A stretch of DNA of 64,000 nt from Phallus indusiatus (GCA_027605045.1 JAQFWX010000001.1:2356001-2420000); one strand, 5' to 3'. Counted from the stretch's first letter, positions 33,427 through 43,315 are shown. Program-made: numbers and translations. Notes: a model not told the origin generated them from the letters alone.

Positions 33427-34310
33427 AGTTCTGTACGATGCAAAGTTACCGCTCTCACTCTGGGCAGAAGCAGCCGCGTATGTTGCATACACCAAGAACC
33501 GGAACTATACTCGAGCCCTGAAGCAATTCAAGACACCAGTCGAAATGGTTTCAAATCTGAAACCAGCCTTCAAGCATTTACACCGTTTTGGTTGTGTAGC
33601 CTATGTGCTTGATGAAAATCCTCGTCGCAACAAGCTCCAACCAAAAGGGAAAGCCAGGATTTTTGTTGGATACTCGACGATTCAGAAGGCATGGAGAATC
33701 TACGATCCTGAAACTCGGAAAATCATCGTGTCAAACAATGTCATTTTTGATGACAACACCTGTTGGAAAGAAAGGTTAGCCACTGAGGGGGAGTATAGGT
33801 ATGAAGACTTAAAAGTCGACTTACAAGTCGACTTACAAGATGACTCCAGTAGCGAACCAGTCGAACAGGAAGAGTCGTCCGACAATGAGGAACCTGAAGT
33901 TGAAGCTCCTTGCCCAGACCGTCTCCATCCTGACATGCCCGATGTTCCCAACTTCGGTGTCCCCGACATCGACGTTCCCGACCGTGATCCTTCACCTGCC
34001 CCAAATCTACAAAGAGCACCGCGTCAGCACAATGCCAATGTGGATAGGAGCAACATCCTACCTGAAGGATCTCAGTGTCGTGCGAAGAAACATGCCAAGG
34101 ACGTTATTCGCACGGCAACCCGAAACTTGGGCAAAACCTCGGCCAAGCATTATGAGGCAATGCCTGAACCTCCTCCCCAACCTCCTGAGCCTGATGTTCC
34201 CGAACTTGTAGAGGACGAGGAACAGCCTGAAGAAGACGATCCGGAACCGGACCATGCACTAGCTGCATTGGTAAAGCTCCCTCGCACATATTCTGAAGCG
34301 ATGAAGTCTG
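33427..34310 (+). pseudogene. Copia integrase C-terminal part and linker to reverse transcriptase
   Basis: Directly continues the frame broken at 11856: VLYDAKLPLSLWAEAAAYVA, then PVEMVSNLKPAFKHLHRFGC, GKARIFVGYSTIQKAWRIYD (the GKGY-like C-terminal region of copia integrases) and a long acidic/proline-rich linker with DVPNFGVPDIDVPDRDP. It reaches KLPRTYSEAMKS, the usual run-in to copia reverse transcriptase, and is then cut at 34310 by a solo LTR. The five bases GTCTG before the cut are repeated at 41534-41538. No stop is found inside the fragment. Confidence 0.85.
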
Positions 34311-34397
34311 TGTAAGGATACGATCGTTCAGCGGTTTAGACTTAAGGATCAGACAGTATAACCCAGTAGTCCAATCTATAATAACGCAAGGAGCTAC

Positions 34398-35395
34398 TGT
34401 CAGGGCTACTCAGCTCACACTAGAGGGAGGGGATCCTAAGCAATATATTGGAAGATAACTATACTACTCACCTAGAGGGAGGGGATCCTAAGAGAACAAG
34501 CTTAGGGACCCTCACTCTAGGTACAGCTACTATATACATAAAACGACGACGCGGCGTGCGGCCCTGACACAGCTAAGTGCTAGGCGCCCAAGCCGAGCCT
34601 AAGCGACGTGATGTCACAGGCATCACGCCGGGTACGAGCGCGCAACGCGCGCGAGTAGAGAAGGTGAAATATGGACGGGGAGAATAAACGGAAAGTAGTG
34701 TCACGACCCTCGTGCCACCCGATCCTAATCCGGACCTCTCCGAGGTCCGGCGCCCAATCCCCGTCCATATTTAGTATATCCACCATGTCCGAGCGTCAGT
34801 ACTTGTCCAACAGTGCGTAGTCCGTTATTCTGTCCACGTCCGGTAAGTCCAAGGTCCGGACTTCGTCCGGACTAGGACATTTCCTTATGGGGACATTCTG
34901 TCCGGAGCATTAGAAAGCAAGTGCCAGATATGTTTCTGGTGCTGTGCAACTAGTCTCCTTTTAGTTATATCTCCTTTAGTTCTAGTAGTCTAGCTTTTTG
35001 TATTTAAAGCCCCAGACTTCGTCTGGGGCTCCCCAGTCTGAATATCAAGTCGTATTCAAGTCTATTTTAAGTCTAGCCCAGTTAAACTCTTTATAATCAA
35101 ATCTTCTCTTATCTATCTCGTTTAAAGTCCGCTCCCAGTACTTGTCCGGGCTGTCTTGGACTTCTAGTCCGAAATTAAGGGATATCCAGGGTCGTCTGAG
35201 TCGGCGCAGCACATAAGCTGAAGCCAAGTCCCTTCTGTCCCGTAGTCCGGACTCCCCGGACTTCCGCCTAGACGCCCGGAACACGGCGCGTGACAAGTAG
35301 AGATAATGCACGGGAAATGTAAATAAGATAGAAATAGATATATACCGATGATAATAATAAGGAAAAATGAGGGGACGCGGTAGCGTACCCTGACA
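34398..35395 (-). repeat. 3' LTR of the gypsy element, interrupted
   Basis: Same as 40824-41219 apart from the family A LTR inserted at 34699-35295. One substitution was noticed (CACAGGC versus CACGGGC). Confidence 0.9.
34699..35295 (-). mobile_element. Solo LTR of family A nested in the gypsy 3' LTR
   Basis: 597 bp from TGTCACGACCCTCG to GGCGCGTGACA, flanked by AGTAG (34694-34698, 35296-35300). The 5' LTR of the same gypsy element shows the empty site GGAAAGTAGAGATAATGC at about 41115. Confidence 0.95.
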
Positions 35396-35408
35396 CCACC
35401 CCCCCTTC
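35396..35408 (-). promoter_or_regulatory. Gypsy polypurine tract
   Basis: GAAGGGGGGGTGG on the minus strand directly precedes the 3' LTR and overlaps the pol stop codon (35407-35409). Priming site for plus-strand DNA synthesis. Confidence 0.85.
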
Positions 35409-38400
35409 AACGAGGCGGCGTCCCGACGCCTGTAGCTTCGACTAATGATGCTTGCAACTTGGAGAAATCGAACCGAGGGCGACGATGGAAAAGAAGGCCA
35501 TTTATCGAGCGCGGTGCGCTCGGGTGTTCACGGTGGAACTGCCTAATGAGATCTGGGGCTGCAATATTCGACTCGGGTTCCCATTGATCATGCTCGGGAC
35601 CATAGCCTTCCCAACGCACTTTATATTCGAGTCGCCTCCGGAATACACGACTGTCCAAAATCCGTTCCACGACGTAGTGCTCACCGTCATCTCTGATCTC
35701 TGGAGGTGGTGGAGCCTTGACGCGACGACCCGGGATTGTATCTTCAACCCTTGGACGCAACTTCCCGACATGGAACACTGGATGAAGCCTTGACATCGAC
35801 AGTGGTAAACGCAGCTTGTATGCGTGTGATCCGACCTTGCTGACTATCGGAAAAGGCCCTAGGTACCGATGCGATAACTTGGCGGAGGGCCTGGTGGTAC
35901 GGATGTCGCTCGAATCAAGGTATACCTTGTCGCCAACCTTGTATTCAGGTGCCGGGATGTGTTTCCGATCGTAGTACTTGGCCATCTCGTCCTTCGACCT
36001 GGCTATAGCGGCCTTGGCTTCCTCTATTGTCGACTCCATGCGCGTCTTGAACTCGTTGACAGATTCGATCTTCGAGTCGGCAACCAGCGGTTCGAATCCC
36101 ATACGAGGATGTCGTCCGGTGTCGAGTTCAAAGGGGGTTGAGCGCGTGGCTGAGTGTACATGGTTGTTGTATGCGAACTCAGCCATGGGCAGCAGCTGGT
36201 CCCAGTCGTCCTGTCGCTCTGAGGTGAAAAGTCGAAGATACTGCTCGACTTCTGCATTGACGCGCTCTGTTTGACCATCAGTTTGAGGATGATATGCTGT
36301 AGAGGGTGCAAGCCGTATGCCAAGGAGCCTAGAAAGCTCCTGTGTGAAGCGGGACGCGAACTGGGGGCCCCTGTCAGAGATCACCTTCATGGGGAGACCA
36401 TGGAGCTTCCAGACATGTTGAAGGTACAGACGGGCTAGACCTGTCGCGTCAAGTGTCGTAAATGTCGGCACGAAATGAACCCGTTTGGTGAGAGAGTCGA
36501 CGACAGAGAGGATCGCGTCAAAACCGTTAGATTCTGGCAGCTCCACGATGAAGTCGACTGAGATGTGTTCCCAAGGTCGACTTGGCACTTCTGTGGGTCG
36601 GAGAAGGCCATAGGGAGCATGACAAGACGGTTTCGTACGTAGACACATGTCGCAGGCTTCGACATAGCGTTGGACATACCTAGAGACACCTGGCCACCAG
36701 AAGGTGCGCGAAACGAGCTCGAGAGTCTTGAAACGACCCGGGTGACCACCGAGTTTGGTGTCGTGGTGCCTGGAAAGGATTTTCCGACGCAGCTCGTCGA
36801 CGTTTGGCACGTAAACCTTGCCGCGATAATAGAGGAGGTCCTGGTCTTCAAACCATTCCGACGAGTGAGCTGAACGACCACCCAGTGCACGAAGTGTTGC
36901 AGCGGCTTTGGAAACACTATCTTCAACCTTGCCTTCCCGATTGGCCTTGCGAATCTGACGTAGAAGATCCTCCTCCTCCCCTTTAAGACGGAATGTTTGC
37001 AGAGCATTGATTGCAAACATTTCGGGTCGGATTAGAGTGACGCCACGATTATCGTCCTTTCCCGAGCCATGATCTGGGCGACGGGATAAGCCATCAGGTT
37101 TCCCCATCGACTTACCCGGTATATGCTGCAGAGTAAAGTCGAATCGCGAGAGATATACTGACCATCTGGCTTGACGACGATTGAGGTTACGCGCGGACAT
37201 GAAATACTCGAGATTCTTGTGATCAGTCCGTATGTCGATAGGGTGAGATGCGCCTTCGAGAAAGTGTCGCCATTCCTCCAAAGATCGTATGATAGCGAGC
37301 ATCTCCTTGTCGTGAATCTCGTAGTTACGTTCAACGGGACTGAGGGCCTTCGAGAAGAACGCAACTGGGTGCCATTTACCGTCCTCGTTCGACAATTGTG
37401 AAAGAACTGCGCCTGTTGCAAAGTCGGAGCTGTCTGCTTCAACCCGGTAAGGATTAGCGGGGTTGGGGATGAGGAGAATGGGAGCAGAGGTGATTGACGA
37501 CTTCAGAGTATCGAAAGCATGCTGACAAGTGTCGGTCCAGACGAAGGGGGTGTCCTTCTTGGTTAACCCAAACATGGGATTGGCAATACGCGCGAAATCC
37601 TTGATAAACCGACGGTAGAAGTTGGCGAAGCCCAGGAAGGACTGGACCTCAGTGACGTTCTTCGGGACGGGCCAGTCTCTGACACCCGAGACTTTCGCGG
37701 GATCCATCTCTATGGTGTTCTCGGAAATGACAACACCCAAGTACTCGATCTTAGTCTGGCAGAACTCGCACTTCTCTGCCTTGAGATACAGCTTGTGCTC
37801 GCGGAGATGTTCGAGAACGCGTCGTGTTACCTGGTTGTGCTGTTCCCGATCCCGAGTGTAGATGAGAATGTCGTCGATATAGACGGCAACGACACCTTCC
37901 GAGATCATGTCCTCGAAGATCTCGTTCATCATTGTCTGGAAGGTCGCAGGGCTATTAGTGAGACCAAAGAACATTACCAGAGGTTCGAAAAGGCCGCGGT
38001 TGGTGCGGAAAGCAGCCTTCCACTCGTCTCCTTCCTTTATCCGCACATTGTTGTAACCCCAGCGCACGTCCAGCTTGGTAAAGTACCGGGCACCTTGCAA
38101 TTTGTTGATGAGCTCTGAGATCAGGGGCAGCGGGTAACGGTTCTTAATCGTCATAGCATTCAATGACCGATAGTCCTGGATGAGACGAAGAGAGCCATCT
38201 TTCTTCTTAATGAAGAATACCGGGGACGCCATGGGCGACTTGGAGGGTCGGATTCGTCCAGACGCAAGGTTTTCTTCTAGAAACGCATCTAACTCGGCCT
38301 GTTCGTTGGGCGACAACGGGTAGATCTTGCACGACTTGGGCTCAGAACCTGGCACAAGCTCTATCGGGTGATCCCACTTCTTCGATTGCGGCAACGAGTC

Positions 38401-39525
38401 GAACGACTCTTTTGAGAAAATGTCGGCAAAGTCGTGGAACCTCTCTGGCACGATATCCCGAAAACCCTTGAGGGCTGGTGCGTCCGAGTTGTTGGCGTGG
38501 GCCTGAGCCAGTCGCTGGGAGATGGTCTCGGTGGCATATATGCGGTGAGTGTCGGGCTCGTCGGGTAGCATAGATATCGCGAACAGTCGATCACCCTCTT
38601 CAATCTCAGACTCGACGTCGACCAGGTCTGGTATGTCAGGATCATCGGCCTCAGTGTCGTCGAGCTCTGGCAGAGGTGCGCGTCGGATCTGTTGGAACGC
38701 GCGCTTAGAGAGCTTACCCGCTGGCCAGCGTGGGGCACAAGACCGACAGCTGGGGCTGCAGCGCATGAACTCTACTTGACCAGTTGTGTAGTCTATGACA
38801 GGATTGTGAGCCTTGAACCACGGCAGCCCAAACAGGACGGGATACTTGAGTGAGGTAACGGCGAACAAGGTGCGTTCAGAGTGATCCCGAAAGCGAACAA
38901 CGAGGTCGACAACGTGGGTGATAGAGCCAGCGTGGTTGGGCGTACCGTCGACGTTAAACACGGGAATGGGTTTAGCAAGGCGTACGGGAAGAAGCCGATG
39001 TTTTTCGACAAAGTCGCGATCGAGGAACATACCGCTAGCTCCAGTGTCCAGCATGGCCTTGCTGTGCAGCAGGGCTCCGGTGTCAACACTCTGTAGCTCT
39101 ACTGGAATCTCTAGCTTCTGCGTGCCTGCGGTAGCTGCGAGTCGGTATTCCTTTGGCAATGCACGACGTTGAGAAGGCGACAGCATACATGGGGTAGAAA
39201 CAGAACGTGTGGCAGGTGGAGGCGATTCTTTGGGTTTGTCAGGGGATGCAGCAGGGGTAGTTAGATTCGAATCAGGAATGTCATTTTGTTCGCGATCTAT
39301 GTACAAAATGTCGAATCTATTAGATGTCGGCAACGAGGGTGCATCTATCACTCGTCGCCGTTTTGAAAATCCTCTACCTCTGTTGCAGCCACAGTCTCGC
39401 CTTGGGTCAGAGCAGAGTCGCCACGCGCCTGGGCTTCCAACGCGTCTTTCTGGGCCAACAAATGTGCGATATTGTCGTCCAATTCGTCGGGCTGAAGATA
39501 CCGAATGTCGTACGCGCGAGGGCAT
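35407..39525 (-). CDS. pol: Gypsy pol polyprotein (PR-RT-RH-IN-chromodomain)
   Basis: A single open frame of 1372 codons, expressed from about 39372 onwards if made by frameshifting from gag. Domains: aspartic protease with DTGAS at about residues 160-164; reverse transcriptase with LIQDYRSLNAMT and the catalytic YIDD at about 549-552; RNase H with HEIHDKEMLAI-type and IDIRTDHKNLEYF segments; integrase with an HHCC finger (HDTKLGGHPG ... CDMCLRTK) and the DDE triad (SVDFIVELP, VISDRGPQF, TDGQTERVN); and a C-terminal chromodomain (YVVERILDSRVF, YKVRWEGY, DQWEPESN), which in this clade can steer integration towards marked chromatin. No stop or frameshift was found, so it may be functional. The first Met at 39525 lies within gag and is probably not a real start. 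Confidence 0.95.
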   Translation of the reverse strand: MPSRVRHSVSSARRIGRQYRTFVGPERRVGSPGAWRLCSDPRRDCGCNRGRGFSKRRRVIDAPSLPTSNRFDILYIDREQNDIPDSNLTTPAASPDKPKESPPPATRSVSTPCMLSPSQRRALPKEYRLAATAGTQKLEIPVELQSVDTGALLHSKAMLDTGASGMFLDRDFVEKHRLLPVRLAKPIPVFNVDGTPNHAGSITHVVDLVVRFRDHSERTLFAVTSLKYPVLFGLPWFKAHNPVIDYTTGQVEFMRCSPSCRSCAPRWPAGKLSKRAFQQIRRAPLPELDDTEADDPDIPDLVDVESEIEEGDRLFAISMLPDEPDTHRIYATETISQRLAQAHANNSDAPALKGFRDIVPERFHDFADIFSKESFDSLPQSKKWDHPIELVPGSEPKSCKIYPLSPNEQAELDAFLEENLASGRIRPSKSPMASPVFFIKKKDGSLRLIQDYRSLNAMTIKNRYPLPLISELINKLQGARYFTKLDVRWGYNNVRIKEGDEWKAAFRTNRGLFEPLVMFFGLTNSPATFQTMMNEIFEDMISEGVVAVYIDDILIYTRDREQHNQVTRRVLEHLREHKLYLKAEKCEFCQTKIEYLGVVISENTIEMDPAKVSGVRDWPVPKNVTEVQSFLGFANFYRRFIKDFARIANPMFGLTKKDTPFVWTDTCQHAFDTLKSSITSAPILLIPNPANPYRVEADSSDFATGAVLSQLSNEDGKWHPVAFFSKALSPVERNYEIHDKEMLAIIRSLEEWRHFLEGASHPIDIRTDHKNLEYFMSARNLNRRQARWSVYLSRFDFTLQHIPGKSMGKPDGLSRRPDHGSGKDDNRGVTLIRPEMFAINALQTFRLKGEEEDLLRQIRKANREGKVEDSVSKAAATLRALGGRSAHSSEWFEDQDLLYYRGKVYVPNVDELRRKILSRHHDTKLGGHPGRFKTLELVSRTFWWPGVSRYVQRYVEACDMCLRTKPSCHAPYGLLRPTEVPSRPWEHISVDFIVELPESNGFDAILSVVDSLTKRVHFVPTFTTLDATGLARLYLQHVWKLHGLPMKVISDRGPQFASRFTQELSRLLGIRLAPSTAYHPQTDGQTERVNAEVEQYLRLFTSERQDDWDQLLPMAEFAYNNHVHSATRSTPFELDTGRHPRMGFEPLVADSKIESVNEFKTRMESTIEEAKAAIARSKDEMAKYYDRKHIPAPEYKVGDKVYLDSSDIRTTRPSAKLSHRYLGPFPIVSKVGSHAYKLRLPLSMSRLHPVFHVGKLRPRVEDTIPGRRVKAPPPPEIRDDGEHYVVERILDSRVFRRRLEYKVRWEGYGPEHDQWEPESNIAAPDLIRQFHREHPSAPRSINGLLFHRRPRFDFSKLQASLVEATGVGTPPR

Positions 39526-40658
39526 TCACGAGCCCAATGGCCTGCTGCTCCACAACGATGACATCTGGTTGATTCTGGGCCTAAGCGTCGACGAGCAGCG
39601 TCAACGTCCATCGGGTCATGTCTAACCTGGGATGTAGGAGCAGAAGCCGCAGGTCTAGGAGACAACGCGGGCGCGAGTTGAGGTGCTGGCCTGGGAGGTG
39701 GGTAAGAAGGAGCTTGATAGGAAGGGGCAGGGGGCCTCCTCTGGATCTGGAGGGTCTGATACGACGGAAAAGGGTTGGGACGGGGTCGATTAATGGGGAC
39801 GATCGCGGGATTCGTCTGAACCGTTCCAGAGCCTACGAGTCGGCGACGAGCAGCAGTGAAAGCCTCGTTGGCACGCCTGTCCATGTCAAACATGCGTGCT
39901 TGCCTGATCCAGCCCTCGTAGTCGTGGAGTGCGGGTCGGTCCTTCATCGTCGCTACCAGAGATGCAATTGCCGGGTCCAAACCGTTACGAAAGTACGTGT
40001 TAATGGCGAGTCCTTCCGTAAAGCCAGCGTGCTCAATGAGCACGCGGAAGGCGTCCACATACTCTTCTACAGTCCTGTTGCCTTGGACATAGCGGTTGGA
40101 ATAGAGGGTGTTGATGGCATCCTCTTGCTCGGATTGTGGAAAGAAATCAGCCTTGAATCGTTCCCGAAAGGCATTCCAGTCAGCGAAGGGCTTCTCTCCT
40201 CTTTGATACTTTTTCAGCATAGATTCGCTGAAGGTAAGGGCGCGGCCTTCATTCATGTACGACATTGCCCAGCCGATTTTGAGTTCATCAGTCTCGAAAT
40301 CGCGACTGCATATACTCATGTAAAACTCGACGGTGTTCCAGAAGGCACGACCCTTGGAGCGATCTCCGTCGAACGAAGGAGGTACAGCAGGTCGGGTATT
40401 TCGGGAAGAGCGTGAACTGGCTTGATGCTCAGGAGCCGGCGGTTGTCCAGGTGAGGACGCGTCGTCAACAGGGGTGTTTTGGGTAGGAGCAGCTCTAGCC
40501 GCGTCTCGGATGCTCCGTAGGACCTCAATCATCTGTGAGGCCTGGGATTCCTGTCTTGCCATGCGGGCATCCATTTCCGCGAATTGCCGCATGATAATAG
40601 TCACCACATCTTCGAGGGTGACGATTTGGGGTGCAGAGGGTGGGGGTGAGGAATCCAT
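39348..40658 (-). CDS. gag: Gypsy gag polyprotein
   Basis: 436 codons, start at 40658 (MDSSPPPSAPQI). The central part (about residues 100-260) with FWNTVEFYMSIC, WAMSYMNEGRAL and NRTVEEYVDAFR is the retrotransposon gag domain. A proline-rich stretch follows, then a zinc knuckle CHRCGAAGHWAREC near residue 385 that would bind the element's RNA. The frame ends FQNGDE at 39348 and overlaps pol by about 178 nt in the -1 frame. Gag would form the particle in the cytoplasm. The frame is intact. Confidence 0.93.
   Translation of the reverse strand: MDSSPPPSAPQIVTLEDVVTIIMRQFAEMDARMARQESQASQMIEVLRSIRDAARAAPTQNTPVDDASSPGQPPAPEHQASSRSSRNTRPAVPPSFDGDRSKGRAFWNTVEFYMSICSRDFETDELKIGWAMSYMNEGRALTFSESMLKKYQRGEKPFADWNAFRERFKADFFPQSEQEDAINTLYSNRYVQGNRTVEEYVDAFRVLIEHAGFTEGLAINTYFRNGLDPAIASLVATMKDRPALHDYEGWIRQARMFDMDRRANEAFTAARRRLVGSGTVQTNPAIVPINRPRPNPFPSYQTLQIQRRPPAPSYQAPSYPPPRPAPQLAPALSPRPAASAPTSQVRHDPMDVDAARRRLGPESTRCHRCGAAGHWARECPRAYDIRYLQPDELDDNIAHLLAQKDALEAQARGDSALTQGETVAATEVEDFQNGDE
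39366..39372 (-). promoter_or_regulatory. Candidate -1 ribosomal frameshift site between gag and pol
   Basis: In the gag frame the minus strand reads GAG GAT TTT CAA, giving the heptamer G GAT TTT. Sliding back one base gives GGA TTT, then TCA AAA in the pol frame. It is like the G GAU UUA site used by some retroviruses. It lies 18 nt before the gag stop. Confidence 0.5.
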
Positions 40659-40810
40659 GAGAGAGAGAGAAAGGAAAAAGGGGTTTTAGGACGGAGCAGA
40701 GGGGTCGATTATAGACGGGACTCGAGGGGAAAATACGACGCTGCGATAGTCGGTGTCGAGCGCGATTTTTCAATAGTGAGTGTCGATAGAAACGACCAGT
40801 CTGCGAGTAA

Positions 40811-40821
40811 AAGCTTGTTCT
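40811..40821 (-). promoter_or_regulatory. Self-priming primer binding site of the gypsy element
   Basis: Two bases inside the 5' LTR edge the minus strand reads AGAACAAGCTT. This is exactly complementary to AAGCTTGTTCT within the LTR (40919-40929), which lies about 30 bp after the TATA box and so should be the 5' end of the transcript. Tf1/sushi elements prime this way, using the first 11 nt of their own RNA. Confidence 0.75.
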
Positions 40822-40823
40822 AC

Positions 40824-41219
40824 TGTCAGGGCTACTCAGCTCACACTAGAGGGAGGGGATCCTAAGCAATATATTGGAAGATAACTATACTACTCACCTA
40901 GAGGGAGGGGATCCTAAGAGAACAAGCTTAGGGACCCTCACTCTAGGTACAGCTACTATATACATAAAACGACGACGCGGCGTGCGGCCCTGACACAGCT
41001 AAGTGCTAGGCGCCCAAGCCGAGCCTAAGCGACGTGATGTCACGGGCATCACGCCGGGTACGAGCGCGCAACGCGCGCGAGTAGAGAAGGTGAAATATGG
41101 ACGGGGAGAATAAACGGAAAGTAGAGATAATGCACGGGAAATGTAAATAAGATAGAAATAGATATATACCGATGATAATAATAAGGAAAAATGAGGGGAC
41201 GCGGTAGCGTACCCTGACA
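40824..41219 (-). repeat. 5' LTR of the gypsy element, intact
   Basis: 396 bp. In the coding sense it starts TGTCAGGGTACGCTACCG and ends AGTAGCCCTGACA. It provides promoter, R region and empty-site evidence for the insertion in the other LTR. Confidence 0.95.
40919..40962 (-). promoter_or_regulatory. LTR promoter: TATA box and inferred transcript start
   Basis: TATATA at 40957-40962 (minus-strand GTATATAG) is followed 28-33 bp downstream by AAGCTTGTTCT (40929-40919), inferred as the first 11 nt of the RNA because of its match to the primer binding site. Confidence 0.6.
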
Positions 41220-41533
41220 GCTACTCTTGCGTGCACAGTTGTATATATATACATGAGTGGGCTATCTCTACCAATAGCGCTCAGGTGCTATATCTACCAA
41301 TAGGAAGGAAGGCAGTCGACAGTGAATAAGAGAACATGAGAAAGAGGAAGATGGTGACAGAATGAAAGCGTACGGAGAAACGGTGAAGGTACGGGAGAAT
41401 ACGGGAGGATGATACGGACCGGCATACCGGGTACCGTATGATGGATGTGATAACGCGTAGATCAGCACATACATCTATACTATACGCACAGTATACTAGA
41501 TTAGTCCTTATGGTCCTAGCACGTACCCTGACA

Positions 41534-43263
41534 GTCTGAAAACCAGTCAGAATGGCATGGCGCGATGGAAGACGAGATCAAGTCGATCCAGTCCCTTGGT
41601 ACTTACAAGTTAGTACCACCACCCGAAGGACGCGAAGTCATTGGATCGAAGTGGGTCTTCAACATCAAGAACGACGATAAGGGACGATTGTTGAAGTACA
41701 AGGCCCGAATCATCGCACTTGGGTATCGCCAGAAGCCAGGTGTCGACTTTGATGACACCTTCGCACCTGTCGCCAAGATTGAGTCAATATGCATGATTTG
41801 TGCAATGGCCGCATCGCTCGATTTCGAGATCCATGTTGTTGATGTCAATTCCGCATTCCTCAACAGTGACCTCCCGACAGACCAAACCGTGTTTGTCAAA
41901 CAACCCGAAGGCTTTGTGGTCAGCGGAAAAGAAGACTGGGCCTGGGAACTACACAAAGCATTGTATGGACTTAAACAAGCTGGTCGTCTATGGTACTACA
42001 GGCTTAAATCCATCCTGACAACCTTAGGCTTCAAGACCTGTCAGTCCGACCCCTGCGTTTTCTTCCGCTACCAGTCCAACAAGAAGTCAATCATCACCAC
42101 ACATGTTGACGACTTGGAAGTTGGCATTGTACTGCTCCTCAGTATCCGAAGTCAAACACATCAAGAAACAGCTCCGAGACCATGTCAAGATCAAGGACCT
42201 TGGCGAAATCTCTAGGTTCCTAGGCATGGAGGTCAGACGCGATCGAAAATGTCGAACGATAATGTTTTCTCACCGAGCATACATCCACAAGATCTTGCGT
42301 GAATACGGAATGGAAAACTGCCACCCTGTATCAACACCATTGGAGCCAGGACAGCACCTTAGGCCAGCTAACAGTCCAACTGCGTCTGTTGTCAGTCAGA
42401 ATGACCGAGAGACTTCAACAACCTCTTCTGCAGCTCGTCGGAACGACCAATGCTCCACAGTCAAGGTGTCCAGTAGGTTATCCAAAGGAGTCCCCTACCA
42501 GAACGCAGTGGGTGCGCTGAACTACTGCGCCATCATGACCCGTCCGGATATTGCATACGCAGTGCAACGAGTATCCCAATTCTGTAAAGACCCGACAGAA
42601 GAGCACTGGAAAGCTGTCAAACGGATATTCCGGTACTTAAAGGGAACTGCAGACCATGGACTCACTTTAGGTGGCAAGAGGACCGAGTTTTTGTTCTCTG
42701 CCTACTCGGACGCTGACTTCGCCAACTCGCCCATGGACGGACGTTCCGTGTCCGGATATGTGTTCACCTTAAACAACGCCGGTTGTTTTGCTTGGTCGTC
42801 GAAGAAACAAACTGCAACAGCCCTGTCAACAGGTGAGGCAGAGTACTACTCAGCTGTACATGCTGGACACACCATTTATTGGCTCAAGCACCTGCTCTCG
42901 GAACTCAATTTTGACGACCAGAAGCCTATGACGCTATATATTGACAATACTTCGTCAATAAAAATCATCGAAAACGAAGGGGAAGTAACAGCGCGCACCA
43001 AACACATTAAACTGGCCTACCATTGGATCCGGGACGCAGTAAAAGAGAAGTACCTGGTTCCGGAACATGTCAGTACACATGACAACCTTTCCGACATCTT
43101 TACTAAAGCTTTACCTGCTGCAAAACATAAGGAGATGGTGAAGAGGTTGGGAATTTGCGCTATAGACGGCGCGACTAAGGCTGTTCAAGGGTGCACCCTA
43201 GGGTGCCTCGCGAGGTCTTTGGGCCAATCAGAAGCCATAAACCTTAAAATCTCTGGCTTCTGA
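41534..43263 (+). pseudogene. Copia reverse transcriptase and RNase H, one frameshift and a MITE
   Basis: Continues the copia frame after the family D LTR. Reverse transcriptase: WHGAMEDEIKSIQSLGTYKL, GSKWVFNIKNDDKGRLLKYK, DFDDTFAPVAKIES, HKALYGLKQAGRLWYYRLKS and the catalytic HVDD (about 42103). The frame then changes between 42115 and 42150 and goes on with KIKDLGEISRFLGMEV. RNase H: ARTKHIKLAYHWIRD and STGEAEYYSAVHAGH. The final codons are interrupted by a MITE at 43176. Without it the protein would end a few codons later, with a TGA inside the first bases of the 3' LTR, as is common in copia elements. ORF parts are otherwise open. Confidence 0.9.
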
Positions 43264-43315
43264 TTGGCTAAAGACCTCGCGAGGCACCCTAGGGTGCCAC
43301 CCTTGAACAGCCTTA
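43176..43315. mobile_element. 140-bp hAT-type MITE
   Basis: A near-perfect palindrome. Its arms start TAAGGCTGTTCAAGGGTG and include CACCCTAGGGTGCC, CCTCGCGAGGTCTTT and CCAATCAGAAGCC, with a short loop. It is flanked by an 8-bp duplication GGCGCGAC (43168-43175, 43316-43323). An 8-bp duplication and TAAGG ends match the giant hAT here (TAAGGCTCTAAAC), so hAT mobilisation is likely. Its insertion changes the last codons of the copia pol. Confidence 0.9.

Larger units (their letters stand above)
34398..41219 (-). mobile_element. Full-length Ty3/gypsy chromodomain retrotransposon
   Basis: Two near-identical LTRs (34398-35395 with a nested insert, 40824-41219) flank open gag and pol frames on the minus strand. 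The 5-bp duplication is GCTAC (34393-34397, 41220-41224). I noticed only one base difference between the LTRs over about 396 bp. Primer binding site, polypurine tract, protease, reverse transcriptase, RNase H, integrase and a C-terminal chromodomain are all present. Only the 3' LTR is damaged. It is the source family of the gypsy LTRs scattered over 9.9-33.2 kb. Confidence 0.95.
34311..41533. mobile_element. Solo LTR of family D in copia, split by the gypsy element
   Basis: Begins TGTAAGGATACGATCG and ends CACGTACCCTGACA; flanked by the duplication GTCTG (34306-34310, 41534-41538). Without the gypsy insert it is about 396 bp. Its end resembles the gypsy LTR end, so it may be a distant relative. 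Removing it restores the copia frame between EAMKS and the start of reverse transcriptase. Confidence 0.85.

Noticed and set aside
33700..34289. Minus-strand ORFs in the copia linker
   Set aside because: Antisense shadows of the acidic/proline-rich linker of copia pol.
35452..40415. Long plus-strand ORFs opposite gag and pol (for example 39618-40415)
   Set aside because: They are antisense shadows of strongly supported gag and pol frames.
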